Assembly (NCBI GenBank): GCA_963921425.1
Contig: OY992832.1
Coordinates: 19,690,835-19,754,834 of the forward strand
Origin: Dryas octopetala
Taxonomy: Eukaryota > Streptophyta > Magnoliopsida > Rosales > Rosaceae
Reading direction: 5' to 3'
Length of the DNA stretch: 64,000 bases
The notes under the pieces are model-generated. The model saw only the letters and a list, made by a program, of their open reading frames with translations, was not told the origin of the DNA and did not search any database. A program made the translations under genes and the position numbers. This document shows positions 1 to 9,789 of this stretch, piece by piece. The first letter of the stretch is position 1. Every line of letters starts with the position of its first letter.

Positions 1-272
1 GAAATCAACCTCAAATTCACACAAGTGATCATCAAACAGGGGCCTACTATATAACATGTCTACTTCCACAAGTTTGAAAGAATCCACCCAATATTCTCAA
101 TCTGCATGCACCCAAAACAGACTCCCCCAAGCTAATTTATTTCCTTTTATTCCTTTACTACATTTCCAATTTTTCAGCCACAAAACAAATAAAAGAATTT
201 CAACATTTTCAAGTAAAGACAATTTTCACATCACTGCTCAAAGTTCACATGACCAACATAATGTCAAGTTAC

Positions 273-1096
273 TTATACTTCACTAGTGCAAACCTTAGTC
301 ACAAAAGCTAAGCTCTCATTTTCAATTATTTCCTTCATAAAACGCATAATAAAATAGCCACACTCCTTATCACTTGGCTGTTGAGGAATGCCCTAAATGC
401 AAATAAACATTAATTAAAATGAGCACATATACAGTCCACTTAGCAATCTGTTATTTGAGTTTTAAAGCAAACTACAAACAAGCCAACATACCGCCATATT
501 TTTCCAGATTATTGCCTTACGCCCTTGCCTATTCCCTTGAGCATTGAAGATTCTAATTCCACTATCGCATGAAAAACCAAATGATTTTAACACTTGCTGA
601 TATATGTAAATGAACTTATAAACTGATGAGAAGTCTAATCAACTTACTTGTCCACCACAGTTTTCCATTCATCACCGATCAGACGTCTTCTCATTGGGTC
701 CATGAAATAAACAATCTCTTTGTCCGGATTGATAACAGTCAGCATCCAATGATTTCTACACATTTATAATTCTCATTAAATACCTTATATGGCTGGAAAA
801 CAGTATTTACAATGACCACATAAATGATTAACTTACCCGGAATTGTAAGGGATCAAAAAAATCTCATTCGCAAATGTACTAGAAACTTCTCCGTGCCATA
901 TCCAATTTTGATAACTCTGGTCAACCCCATTAAAATATAAATGATCCCTTATAACTCCAATTCCAAATTGTCTCATATTTCCACATTTTTGGCAAGGACA
1001 ATGAATGAGGTTTGGGTTTCTAGCATGCTGTAATGCAAACTTGAAGAATTCTTGAATCCCTAACTCATATGCCCTTAATCTTCTATCCACATACAT
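273..1096 (-). CDS. CACTA-borne fusion of transposase-associated domain and Ulp1-like (C48) cysteine peptidase
   Basis: Four exons (837-1096, 648-755, 492-561, 273-392) join in phase through GT-AG introns to about 185 codons from the ATG at 1096. Exon 1 holds the N-terminal transposase-associated domain (YVDRR near the start, the C-P-C-x2-C-G knuckle, WIWHGE at its end). It then runs straight into the middle of an Ulp1 peptidase domain (FLIPYNSG joined to NHWMLTVI). The H, D and C expected of the catalytic triad are present in NHW, FMDP and KECGYF. The TNP2 core and the first half of the Ulp1 fold are absent, which suggests an internal deletion. In the natural upstream frame (MDKS..) the conserved Trp before MYVDRR is a TGA at 1097-1099, so either translation starts at 1096 or the gene is dead. 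Activity cannot be judged from sequence. Confidence 0.7.
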
Positions 1097-1272
1097 TCAT
1101 GACTTGTCCATCTTTGACTTATCCATACAAACATGTATGTCATTTATAAAATCATACCAAATATTGACTCTAGTGAAACAAAACAAATACAAAGACAAAC
1201 TAAACACAACCACTATACCATTGAACATGGGCATGCAATTGAAAACTAACTGATCTTAGTAAGATTAGTCTT

Positions 1273-1378
1273 TGAAACCTAGGCTTGAGGTCCGGACCTC
1301 ACCCTTAAGGACCGGACCTCCAGTAAGATTGGTGTTTGAGACCTAACCTCTCCTTTGAGAACCGGACTTCCAGTGGCG
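1273..1378. repeat. Short imperfect tandem repeats around GGACCGGACCTCCAGT
   Basis: The motif GTCCGGACCTC / GGACCGGACCTCCAGT / GAACCGGACTTCCAGT recurs about three times with intervening GAGACCTAACCTC-like sequence. It lies inside the CACTA element, upstream of its gene, and no coding function is apparent. Confidence 0.5.
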
Positions 1379-2113
1379 ATCTCAGTTTTCTGACAATATG
1401 AAGCTGAGCAACCAAGATTAAACAAAAGGAAATAACATTTTGAACAACCAAAATACTCATTCAACTAAAACCAAATCAATAAACAAACCCCATATCAGTA
1501 AACAAAATCAATAAACTCATATTAGTAAACAAAATCAATAAAGATCAAGCAAAATAAATAAGCACATTTCAGTAAACCCATATAATTTACAAAATCAATA
1601 AACAAACCTCATATCAGTAAACCTAGTAAACCCAATAAACCTCATATCAGTAAAATCAATCACAAACCAGAGAATTTAACACAACCCATAAATATTAACT
1701 AAACCCAGAAAAATACCCCAAATTTTTATCGAGCCACAATAACTTCACCCAGAACCAAAACAAAAATAAGAGAGACAGAGCAGGTGAGAGAGAGGAAATG
1801 AACACTAACCTGCAGGCTGATCTAAATTAGGTATTTCAAGCTAGCACAATGCATCATAAAAATTATACACGTAGTTTAGTCTTAGTAATTTCCTCAATTG
1901 AAATAAAGCAAACACAATGGAGTGAATTAACTTATATGATTTCTATAGGGTAGGGGAGGGGTAACAACTTTCCACTTCAATACACAATTACTTACTCATA
2001 ACTATTGTTCTCATCAAAATCAAACATTCATTATAATGAGTAACAAAAGTTAATCAATAGCATCAAGAAATCAACATAATCCTTTCAAAAGTCTACAAAT
2101 AAAACTCCTACCA

Positions 2114-2380
2114 CCAAAACAGAAGAAAACAAGATGTCAAAACCAACAAAACGAAAAAAAAAAAAAAAAAAAAAAAAAGGCCTGATGAACTCACCTTTCC
2201 AATCCAATCAGCAGCCCAGCTATTTTCTTTCCCCAAGCTCAATAATATCACCAAAACAGAAGAAAACAAGATGCCAAAACCAACAAAACGAAAAAAAAAA
2301 AAAGGCCTGATGAACTCACCTTTCCAATCCAATCAGCAGCCCAGCTATTTTCTTTCCCCAAGCTCAACAATATCACCAAA
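2114..2380. repeat. Tandem duplication (about 137-bp period) with internal poly-A
   Basis: A block beginning CCAAAACAGAAGAAAACAAG at 2114 is repeated at 2251 with few changes. Each copy contains a poly-A run (longer in copy 1) followed by AAGGCCTGATGAACTCACC and a pyrimidine-rich CAGCCCAGCTATTTTC stretch. It lies in the CACTA element. The poly-A makes a lysine-rich open frame here that I do not regard as a gene. Confidence 0.8.
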
Positions 2381-2519
2381 TATCACTAATATGAACTTCA
2401 CCTTGAGCAAAAACTCAAAACAAAAAGGTTTAGAAGAACCTCAAAGAACAAAAATCAGAAATGCACAAAAAAAGAAAGAACAAAATCTAATGAGGAAAAA
2501 ATCCCCCAAAATCAAACCC

Positions 2520-2840
2520 TAACCCAACTGTACCTGAACCAAAGTGCAGAGATGCGCGAAGATAATTCAGGGGAGTGCAGAGATGGCCGAGCGATGAGGA
2601 ATGGGCGGAGACGATGAAGACGGAGATGGAGGTCGGTGACGTCAAGAGACGTGCAGATGGAGAGCGAGGGACGACGTCGAAGATGGAGATTGACGCACGA
2701 TGAGGACGGAGATTGATGCGCGAGAGGGAAGATTGATCGGTGAAGCTAGAGGACTGAGTTGAGGAGGGAAGATCGATGGATCAATGAGGACTAAGTTGTG
2801 GGCTAAGTGTGTGTGAGTTTCTGAAAGGTGAAGTCAGAGG
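2520..2840. other. GC-richer subterminal block of the CACTA element
   Basis: This stretch is clearly richer in G and C than its surroundings and repeats variants of GGAGATTGATGCGCGA and GATGGAGATTGACGC. By position it would be the promoter or 5' untranslated region of the minus-strand element gene, between the subterminal repeats and the coding exons. That assignment is inferred from position only. Confidence 0.4.
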
Positions 2841-3120
2841 GCTTTGACCCAAAAAGACCTAAGGTGCGCGATATATTTCATTAACGCAGTCATGCGCTTG
2901 TCAAATACAAAGACCCGCAAAATTTTATATTTTTGTGAAACTTGTCCAACACAACGGTATTCCCTAAAACTATTGTCTGTTAATTGTTAGGAAAAATTAT
3001 CAAACCAAATACCATGGGATAATATACATTAATATAACGGTTTGTTAAAAACCATTGTGTGGTAAATTAAGATAACGGAAAAAATACAAAACGTTGTCTA
3101 TTGACCGATGTCTATTACAT

Positions 3121-3134
3121 TTTTTGTAGTAGTG
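3121..3134 (-). repeat. CACTA terminal inverted repeat (right end)
   Basis: On the minus strand it reads CACTACTACAAAAA. The next plus-strand bases, ATATTTATTAAC, are shared with the intron of the paralogous RBR copy near 14536, which fixes the insertion point at 3134/3135. Confidence 0.85.
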
Positions 3135-3222
3135 ATATTTATTAACAAAGCATTAATTCTCAGTGGCACATAAAATTTTGTTTGATGCCATTGATAGAGG
3201 CGGTTGACATTTACATGCGCAG

Positions 3223-4004
3223 GTTAACACGAATTCACGGCTTCCGGGAAGCGAAAAGACTGCGGCATTAGTCAATCAACTGAATCTTCTACAAAGAAAG
3301 TTTGAATATTGCAGCCCTTGTCTTGAGGCAAGTGGTACTGGCAGTTATTTTGCATTTAAATTTGCAAGTGATGCTATAGCTTCTCAGATTACCTCCCCTG
3401 TGGAAACTAGCAAAGCCAAGAGTGTGAAGGAGACTTGTTTGATTTGTTTGAAAGACACTTATATTCCTCGAATGGTTTCGATGTTTTGTTGTCGACACAG
3501 GTATTGCTCGTTTTGTATGAAACGGCATGTGGAAGTAAACTTGCAAAATGGGATGGTACCACAGTGCCCTCATAAAGGGTTCTGTAAGTCTGAAGTGAAC
3601 ATTGATAGGTGTGGAAAATTCTTGGCACCTAAACTAGTTGAAGCTCTGAGAGAACGAATCAAGGAATCGTGTATTCCTGTTAAACAGAAAGTTTATTGCC
3701 CATTTCCCAGGTGTTCTGCATTAATGTCCAAACAGGAATTAGTCTTAAAATATACCAAGACTTGGTTTGTTGAAGGAGACGGGAATTGCATGAAATGCAT
3801 GAAATGCTATCGCTCTTTCTGTATCAATTGCAAGGTTCCTTGGCACGAGGGAATGAACTGCTATGATTACCAAAGATCCGAAACCTATTCCGGCGCAGAA
3901 GACCAAGTGCTCAAGTCTCTTGCAACAGACAAAGGGTGGCGCCAGTGTTCCAATTGCAATCATATGATTGAACTTTGTGGTGGCTGCGACCACATCACTT
4001 GCAG
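3223..4004 (+). pseudogene. RBR-type E3 ubiquitin ligase, copy 1 (exon 2 only, truncated)
   Basis: An acceptor at 3221-3222 opens a 782-bp exon that is open throughout and ends at a GT donor at 4005. It encodes the stretch after the RNase H-like region (LLQRKFEYCSPCL..), then RING1 (CLICLKDT.. to CPHKGFC), the IBR (YCPFPRC.. CINCKVPWHEGMNC) and the first half of RING2/Rcat (WRQCSNC.. CGGCDHITC). The last holds the position of the catalytic Cys of RBR ligases. Exon 3, which completes RING2 in copies 2 and 3, is not found downstream, and exon 1 has been displaced by the CACTA insertion in intron 1. Relative to the paralogs there are extra residues in RING1 (C-x5-C, not C-x4-C), in the IBR (a 9-bp tandem duplication giving CMKCMKC) and in the SKQELVLKY segment. 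These lesions suggest a non-functional copy. Confidence 0.75.
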
Positions 4005-5130
4005 GTGCTCTACTCTCTCTCTTTCCCCGAACGAACAAGCAAAAGATATATAAAATATACACTTGTTAAAACAAGAGATATATACGTGTTAGTAAGATAA
4101 TACAGTGTTAACCACCATTTTGAACTCACTACATAATGTAATTTCATGATCTAAATTATTGATATTTTAGGTCTCCATTCAAAAATCAATTTTGTAAAAA
4201 ATCAACCAAATTAGAAATCATTTAACCATTTGATTATCATTACATTCATTTCATGTTTTATTGAAAAACTTGTGTTCGTCTATTTACATGAGTATAATTA
4301 ACTTACTAATAGTTGACTAAACGATTTTCGATTTTGTTGATTTTTTACAATGATGGTATTTGAATGGTATCTAATAAGTTAGCGAGGGTTTCAACTTGAA
4401 ATTTTTTGATTATCGGGTATATATGATGATTCAGTTGCAAGCCTTGAATATTTTTGCAAATATTATCACATTATCGTTGACCAAAAAAAAATATTATCAC
4501 ATTACAAGAAAATGGGCATTAAGGGAGTGGTCTCATTACTCATGGATGAGAAGCTTTTAACATTATGTATTACACATGAATCTCGTCCTCTGACATTGTT
4601 GCCTTCCCCCAATATTAGATTTTGTGTAGGTCCCGTGTTACTATTCATTCCATCCTCTTATACTCAAGAATAAACGAGAATTGGAATCAATTTCTTTTTT
4701 CCCATTCCGATTACTAATTAGTACACACGTCCTAAAGTTGTTGGCCTCTTTTGTCCTTTTTAATGCCACGTCACTATGTTTAAATTCCTCCCTTTAAAAC
4801 TTGCAATTGGCATAATGGAAGAAGGGGGTGAAAAAAACCATATAATTGTTATTAAATTTTGTGATGACTACCTAGCTCTAGCATTTTTTAGAAAATACTT
4901 TCAAAATATAATAACAAAATAAACTCTCTTGTAAGCATGAAAAATGTGAATTATTAGATAAGCATGAGCGAGAGAGCATCTGGTAGTGTATGAACTTCTA
5001 TATGATCTTAATAAGCACTCCCTTTGAGAAATGAGCTCAGAAAATGTCATCATGCAAAACAAACATTTTGTTTTTGTGTTGTGTATTTCATGGTATCAAT
5101 ATAGAGAAATTCTCTTACAAAAAATGAGAA
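4005..5130. other. Intergenic, 3' flank of RBR copy 1
   Basis: AT-rich with no supported gene. The first part resembles the 3' intron of RBR copy 3 (GAACAAGCAAAAGA near 4030 and 15487). About 4520-4820 resembles 9560-9790 (TCTCATTACTCATGGAT, TTTAATGCCACG), so it belongs to the segment duplicated along with the RBR copies. Confidence 0.5.
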
Positions 5131-5390
5131 ATGTAAATTTATGAAAGTGGGGAAGTTATGGAACCCATAAAATCATATTCGTGGGAAACTGTCTGACGTG
5201 GCGTGGCGGTGGCGAAATCCAAAGGACTCGTCGACCCTCCGTTTCTTGACGTTTCTGGTTCAAAATATATAGCAGTTACTTGTTTCCGCCACTTTCCACC
5301 TTGTCTCGCTTTAGCCCCATAAACCAAACCACCTTACCTTTCGTGCTCTGCTCTTTCTCCAAAAGCAGGAATCCATGACCCTCGCTAGTG

Positions 5391-7729
5391 TTTCAGATTG
5401 CATTGCAGGAATCAAGCTCTCACTTTGAAGTTGAAAAGAATCACCTTTTTCTGTGATGACTATCCATATGTTAGTTTATCTATCTTATTATTTTACTGTT
5501 GATCGAATTCAACAGTTTCAACTTCTATGAATTCTTTTTTATGTTCACTCATTCCCATGATTGTATTTGAATTTTTTTTGGCGGGTATTCTTGGGTGTAG
5601 TTTGCTTCTATGTTAACGATATACTACGTAGTGCTGACTTGTGTGCATTGTTTGGTTGTATGAACTATTGAGTATTTTCTTGAGTATTTGGGTAGGTGTG
5701 AAGTTGGATAAATTAATGGGTTTTTGTCCATGCGGGTTTTCTAGGGACAATACAATGGGCAGGACAAGCTTGGAAAATTATGAGAAGTGTGACAAAAGTG
5801 AATTATGGACCTTAACATCAATATATGAGTTGTTTGGTTTGGTAGTTTTTTGGTTCAGTGGTTGTTTTTAATTGATTGAAGTGCAAGGTAGTAACGCTTC
5901 GATTCTAATTTCTAGTTAAACTTCTTAGGAAAACCAATACCAGGAAAATTATGTATTTACTCAAATGGGCTATTTGATGAGGTATGCGAATGTTCTGCAA
6001 GATGACAAGTCTATGTCTTTTAATTGTGACATTGCTTCGGAGTTTGTTACATTTTTAAATCAGGCTCTATGTAAATTTTGTTTGATGTTGTCGATATAGA
6101 TGATTGACATTTTAAAAACACAAGTTATGAGCACAAAGCTTCCTGGAAGCAGCAAGGTTGCAACATTAGTCAACCATGTTACTCTTCTACAAAGAAAGTT
6201 TGAATATTGCAGCCCTCATCTTGTGGCAAGTGGTGACATTAAATTTGAAACAGATGGTATAAATTCTCTCATAACCTGGCGTGAAGAATTTTTGTAAAGG
6301 CAAGAATTTGAAGGAGAAAGGAAAGTGTTTGATGGAGAAAGGCAAGAGCTTGATGGTAAAAGGCAAGAGTTTGAAGGAGAAAGGCAAGAGTTTGAACGTG
6401 ACTTGTTTAATTTGTTTCGAAGACACTGATATTGCTCGAATGTTTTCAATTGGTCATTGTCGACACAAATATTGCTCCTCTTGTCTGAAACGGCATGTGA
6501 AAGTAAAGTTGCAAAATGGGATGGTGGCACAGTGCCCTCACAAAGACTGTAAGTTTGAGGTGACTATTGATAGCTGTAGAAAATTCTTGGCACCTAAGCT
6601 AGTGGATGCTCTGAGAGAACGAATCAAGGAATCATCTATTCCTGTTGCAGAGAAAGTGTATTGCCCATATCCCAGGTGTTCTGCATTAATGTCCAAGAAG
6701 GAGGTCTTAGAATATACCAAGACTTCTTTTGCTAGTGAGGGAGGCAGGAAATGCATGATATGTCATAACTATTTCTGTATCCATTGCAAGGTTCCTTGGC
6801 ACTACGAAACCTGCAATGAATACAAACGATCAAAAACCTATTCCCAAACAGACGATCATTTGCTTAAGTCTCTTGCAACAAAGAAACTGTGGCGTCAGTG
6901 TTCAAAGTGCAACCATATGGTTGAACTAGCTAGTGGCTGCTACCACATCACTTGCCGGTACTTTACTCTCTTCTCCCTCCAATTTGGGTTGCCATTTTTT
7001 TTTTTTGGTCTTTACATGAACTTGTGAAAACCAGATCATGATCTAACGGGTAGCAACTTGAATACCAGAGTGGATAGGCATAGCTAAAGTTGTACTGTTG
7101 GGACACAAGTGCCTTTGAGTTCCTATGTGAGAAAACTGATCTTGTGTTACCAGGCATCCGGACACCAAAGGAGCCAATTGGTGCATGTTGATATGCGTTG
7201 ACATTCAGATTTATGCCTTTTGTTTTGTTAATTGTTATCAAATAACTTAATTATTCTCATCAAAATGCAAACAACTTGGTTAATTATGAGATCTTAATTA
7301 ATTACTGATCTATAAAACGTACAGATCATGATAGTGCCTTACACAGTTTCTCTCAGAAAGCTTTTGTCCTTCACCTGATGTCTTCTTCTATGTTATATAT
7401 GGACCTTATGGTTCTTTGTGCATAATTGCATTAATTACCTTTAATAGCTGCAAAAGGGTACTGGGCACAATTACTTCTTTCGTTTCACCTTCTTCCCTTT
7501 ACCAGTAAAAAAAAAAAAGGTTAATTAATTCACTCGTCTTTCTCTGGATGCTGCTATTTCGATCATGACTAGCTTTTGTACTAATCCTTGTGGTTTAATT
7601 GCCTCATGTTTGCATTGTCTTTGTAGATGTGGACATCAATTTTGCTATACTTGTGGAGCTGAATGGAAGAACAAGAAAGCAACATGTTCCTGCCCACTCT
7701 GGGCTGAGCGTAACATTATACGGCAATGA
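5391..7729 (+). pseudogene. RBR-type E3 ubiquitin ligase, copy 2 (exon 1 collapsed, frame break before RING1, complete RBR core)
   Basis: Exon 1 survives only as a scrap near 5391-5430 (GTGTTTCAGATT.. then CTCTCACTTTGAA); the rest of its RNase H-like region is deleted. Exon 2 starts near 6125 and ends at a GT donor after 6957. Exon 3 is 7627-7729. In exon 2 the frame encoding LLQRKFEYCSPHL closes at a stop at 6295-6297, and the RING1 frame is shifted. From ATG 6281, however, a frame runs through five copies of a KGKSLKE-like linker, RING1 (CLICFEDTD.. CPHKDC), IBR (YCPYPRC.. CIHCKVPWH) and RING2 (WRQCSKC.. SGCYHITCR), and via exon 3 CGHQFCYTCGAEW to a TGA at 7727-7729. That is about 259 residues with every zinc ligand I would expect. 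It could be a shortened functional RBR protein or a relic; transcript data would decide. Confidence 0.65.
6296..6400 (+). repeat. 21-bp minisatellite, five units, coding for a KGKSLKE-like heptad
   Basis: Five consecutive 21-bp units start at 6296, 6317, 6338, 6359 and 6380, each beginning AAAGGCAAG or a one-base variant and followed by a TTTGAAGGAG-like half. Copy 3 (near 14811) has one such unit, encoding KAKSLKE just before RING1. The array lies immediately upstream of RING1 in copy 2 and is in frame with it. Confidence 0.9.
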
Positions 7730-8533
7730 AGATGAGTGTAACACTCACCACTCTCATCAGATATTACAAGTTTTCAACTAAACAAATTTAGGGTATAACA
7801 CAGTCATCTTTTGCTTTCTCCTTTTCTTTTGGTTCCTTTATTATGGAAAAAGGTGGTTGTACTTGTAAGAGAAGTGGAGGGGGTGGGAAGGGTGTTGAAG
7901 GATCAAATTGTGCAGATGCTGCTATTCAAGGATTTGCTACTGTCCAGCTTTTGGTTAACTTTTGCCACATTAGGCTTTGCATTCCTCTTATACTGTAAAT
8001 TATTAAGGACTTATTGGTAATGTACTTTTTTTCCTCTTTAATTAAATTAAACTTTGCAGATGTATTCCTCATCTCATCTACATGATCTCTCTCTCTTCTC
8101 TTCCCTGTCTCTCTAATTAAAATTACATTAAAACCCCCCTTCTGTTGTGAGCGGCCTCTTTTAGAGGATCTGCCTTGGGAAGCCAGACAGTACTGTTGCA
8201 TTTCAATTATGAGATGAAACCCATAGACTGTAGTTAAACTGCAAAAGTATAACCCATAAAATCACTCTTGGGAAACTGTTTGACATAGCTTAATTCAAAG
8301 GACTCTAGACTCTAAACCCACCGTCTTTTTAGGTTTAGAAATAAAAACACCTACAATCTAAGAAAACAAAACAAAAAAATTAAACGGCTGAGAAAATATG
8401 GGCCCAAATGGAATTGGCCCACCAACGAGAACCATGAAGGAAATGGCCCAAAGAAGCTAAACCCTTCTAATTTCTAAACCCTCAGTTTCTTCTCGAGCAA
8501 GTTACCTCTTCCCGCACCTCCCTCACGCTAGCA
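7730..8533. other. 3' flank of RBR copy 2 and promoter-like flank of orphan exon 1
   Basis: About 7790-8010 aligns with the 3' flank of copy 3 at 16330-16590 (CAGTCATCTTTTGCT, GCTTTGCATTC). The part from about 8240 resembles the sequence upstream of the copy 2 exon 1 remnant near 5155 (CCCATAAAATCA, GGGAAACTGT). No gene is seen in it. Confidence 0.5.
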
Positions 8534-8860
8534 ATGAGGCCCACAACCACCACTCTCGCTTTCAGACCCTCGAGGTCGCACGCTCCACCTCCATCATCAT
8601 CATCATAATCATCAAAAGCTGTGGATGAGAGCGAGTGTTTCAGATTTTATTGCAAGGGTTTGGTGAGCGAGGAGAGGGTCAGGGGAACGAGGGTGCCCTT
8701 GGCTGCTGCTGGGGTTGCGTTTTGCGATAGCAGAGACAATCTGGTATTCAAAAATGGGAAAAATTTGAAGGCTTTGACTGGTTGCAGTGTGGTGCTGACT
8801 GCTGAGCAGAGAGGCTACGGAGCTTGAGGCTCTCATTGAAGGGCTTAATCAATGAGAGCC
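8534..8860 (+). pseudogene. Orphan exon 1 of an RBR E3 ligase (RNase H-like N-terminal domain)
   Basis: From ATG 8534 the frame reads MRPTTTTLAFRPSRSHAPPP, then a serine run of TCA repeats interrupted by a TAA at 8606-8608. The same frame continues as FRFYCKGLVSEERV.. AAAGVAFCDSRDNLVFKNG, the start of the RNase H-like domain (RVT_3 type) found at the N terminus of many plant RBR proteins. Near 8810 one extra base shifts the frame: the expected ATELEALIEGLN is read only in the next frame. No exon 2 follows; the copy is cut off by a LINE-like fragment. Two lesions plus truncation make this a pseudogene exon. It is nevertheless the best preserved exon 1 in the window and shows what the other copies have lost. 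Confidence 0.75.
8828..8860. repeat. Perfect 12-bp inverted repeat at the broken end of orphan exon 1
   Basis: GGCTCTCATTGA (8828-8839) and TCAATGAGAGCC (8849-8860) are exact inverted copies with a 9-base spacer. The homologous coding sequence ends here, so the palindrome marks or was created at the breakpoint. Confidence 0.85.
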
Positions 8861-8869
8861 TAAACAAAG

Positions 8870-9150
8870 AAACGCAAAGAAAGAAAGAAACTAGACTAGA
8901 ACTGCTCTGGGCCTAGAGAGACCCAAAGCATCATCAAGCAGTACAGCAGCAGAAGTAGTACCCAAAACTCTTCAAGAGAACCACATCGAAGATTCTTAGC
9001 AAGAGTAAGACCCCAATATAAACCCCAGAGCTCAGCCTCCAAAACTGAACAGACACCCAACTTAACAGTGAAACCACTAATCCAGGAACCAGCATTGTCC
9101 CTAACAAGACCCCAGCACCAATCAACCCAGACTCTTGGGAAATGCATGAA
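8870..9150 (-). mobile_element. LINE-like fragment, RNase H domain
   Basis: On the minus strand a frame encodes GLVRDNAGSWISGFTVKLG, then VLEAELWGLYWGLTLAKNL, the typical RNase H (RVT_3) signature of plant non-LTR retrotransposons with the conserved Glu in AELWGL. The rest of the polymerase is missing, so this is a short dead fragment lying between the orphan RBR exon and the duplicated 3' flank. Confidence 0.65.
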
Positions 9151-9199
9151 ATATACAAGGATTTTCTGGTTATGGTAACTTTTGCCACATTGATATAAA

Positions 9200-9780
9200 T
9201 CATTAATTTTTTTTTTTTTGGCCAAGATATGAATCATTAATGACCCATTTGGAAATGCATGTGTTTACTTTTTATCCCTCATCTCATCTCTCTCGGCTCT
9301 TTTCTTTTTTTTCTTCTCTTTCATGGAAAATACATATAATGATTTTGAAAATTAAAACCTTTTATTTTAGTTCTATACTTCTATATATCTATCCTCCATT
9401 TCTTCCATCTCTCTCTTTCTTTTCTCTATAATATCAAAAGGGTCTTGAATTGTTCAACGTTTTGACTTAATTAACAAAGATGAGAAACAATGACAATATT
9501 AATAGTGTTTCTTCTATGGGATTTAAGGCTTGGAATAGTTTCATTATTGGTATGAAGGTCCAGTGTACGATTGTCTCATTACTCATGGATCATTAATTTA
9601 TCTGTGTCCAATATGATGTATTCACACATGAATCTCAAACTGCCATGATATCATTAACACTATTTCCTTCAGCTCAACACAAACTCGACAGGTCTTTAAA
9701 CCTTTGCCTTTTTGTGTTTTTTGATGCCACAACTATCACGTGTTTAGATTTAACTCCTCTGTTTCTTTAAAACTAGCATA
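9200..9780. other. Intergenic, duplicated RBR flank
   Basis: No gene is supported. About 9560-9780 is the counterpart of 4520-4800 (TCTCATTACTCATGGAT; GATGCCACAACTATCACGTG), part of the duplicated RBR unit. A portion of it (9700-9775) recurs in inverted orientation at 11515-11800. Confidence 0.5.
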
Positions 9781-9789
9781 TGACATGGA

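Larger units (their letters stand above)
1..3134 (-). mobile_element. CACTA (En/Spm-like) DNA transposon, right end; left end beyond the window
   Basis: The right terminus at 3121-3134 reads, on the minus strand, CACTACTACAAAAA, the standard CACTA terminus. Just inside it, between about 2950 and 3115, short subterminal repeats recur around AACGG / CCGTT and TTGTCTGTT / TTGTCTATT. The minus-strand gene at 273-1096 encodes a transposase-associated domain and an Ulp1-like peptidase, both typical cargo of plant CACTA elements. The right boundary is confirmed independently: the bases from 3135 on align with intron 1 of the RBR copy at about 14536. No TNP2 transposase core is visible, so the copy looks like a deletion derivative. 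The left end and the matching 3-bp target duplication lie outside the window. Confidence 0.85.

Noticed and set aside
2271-2522. Open frame rich in lysine and glutamine on the plus strand
   Set aside because: It is produced by a poly-A tract and a tandem duplication inside the CACTA element; no domain or splice context.
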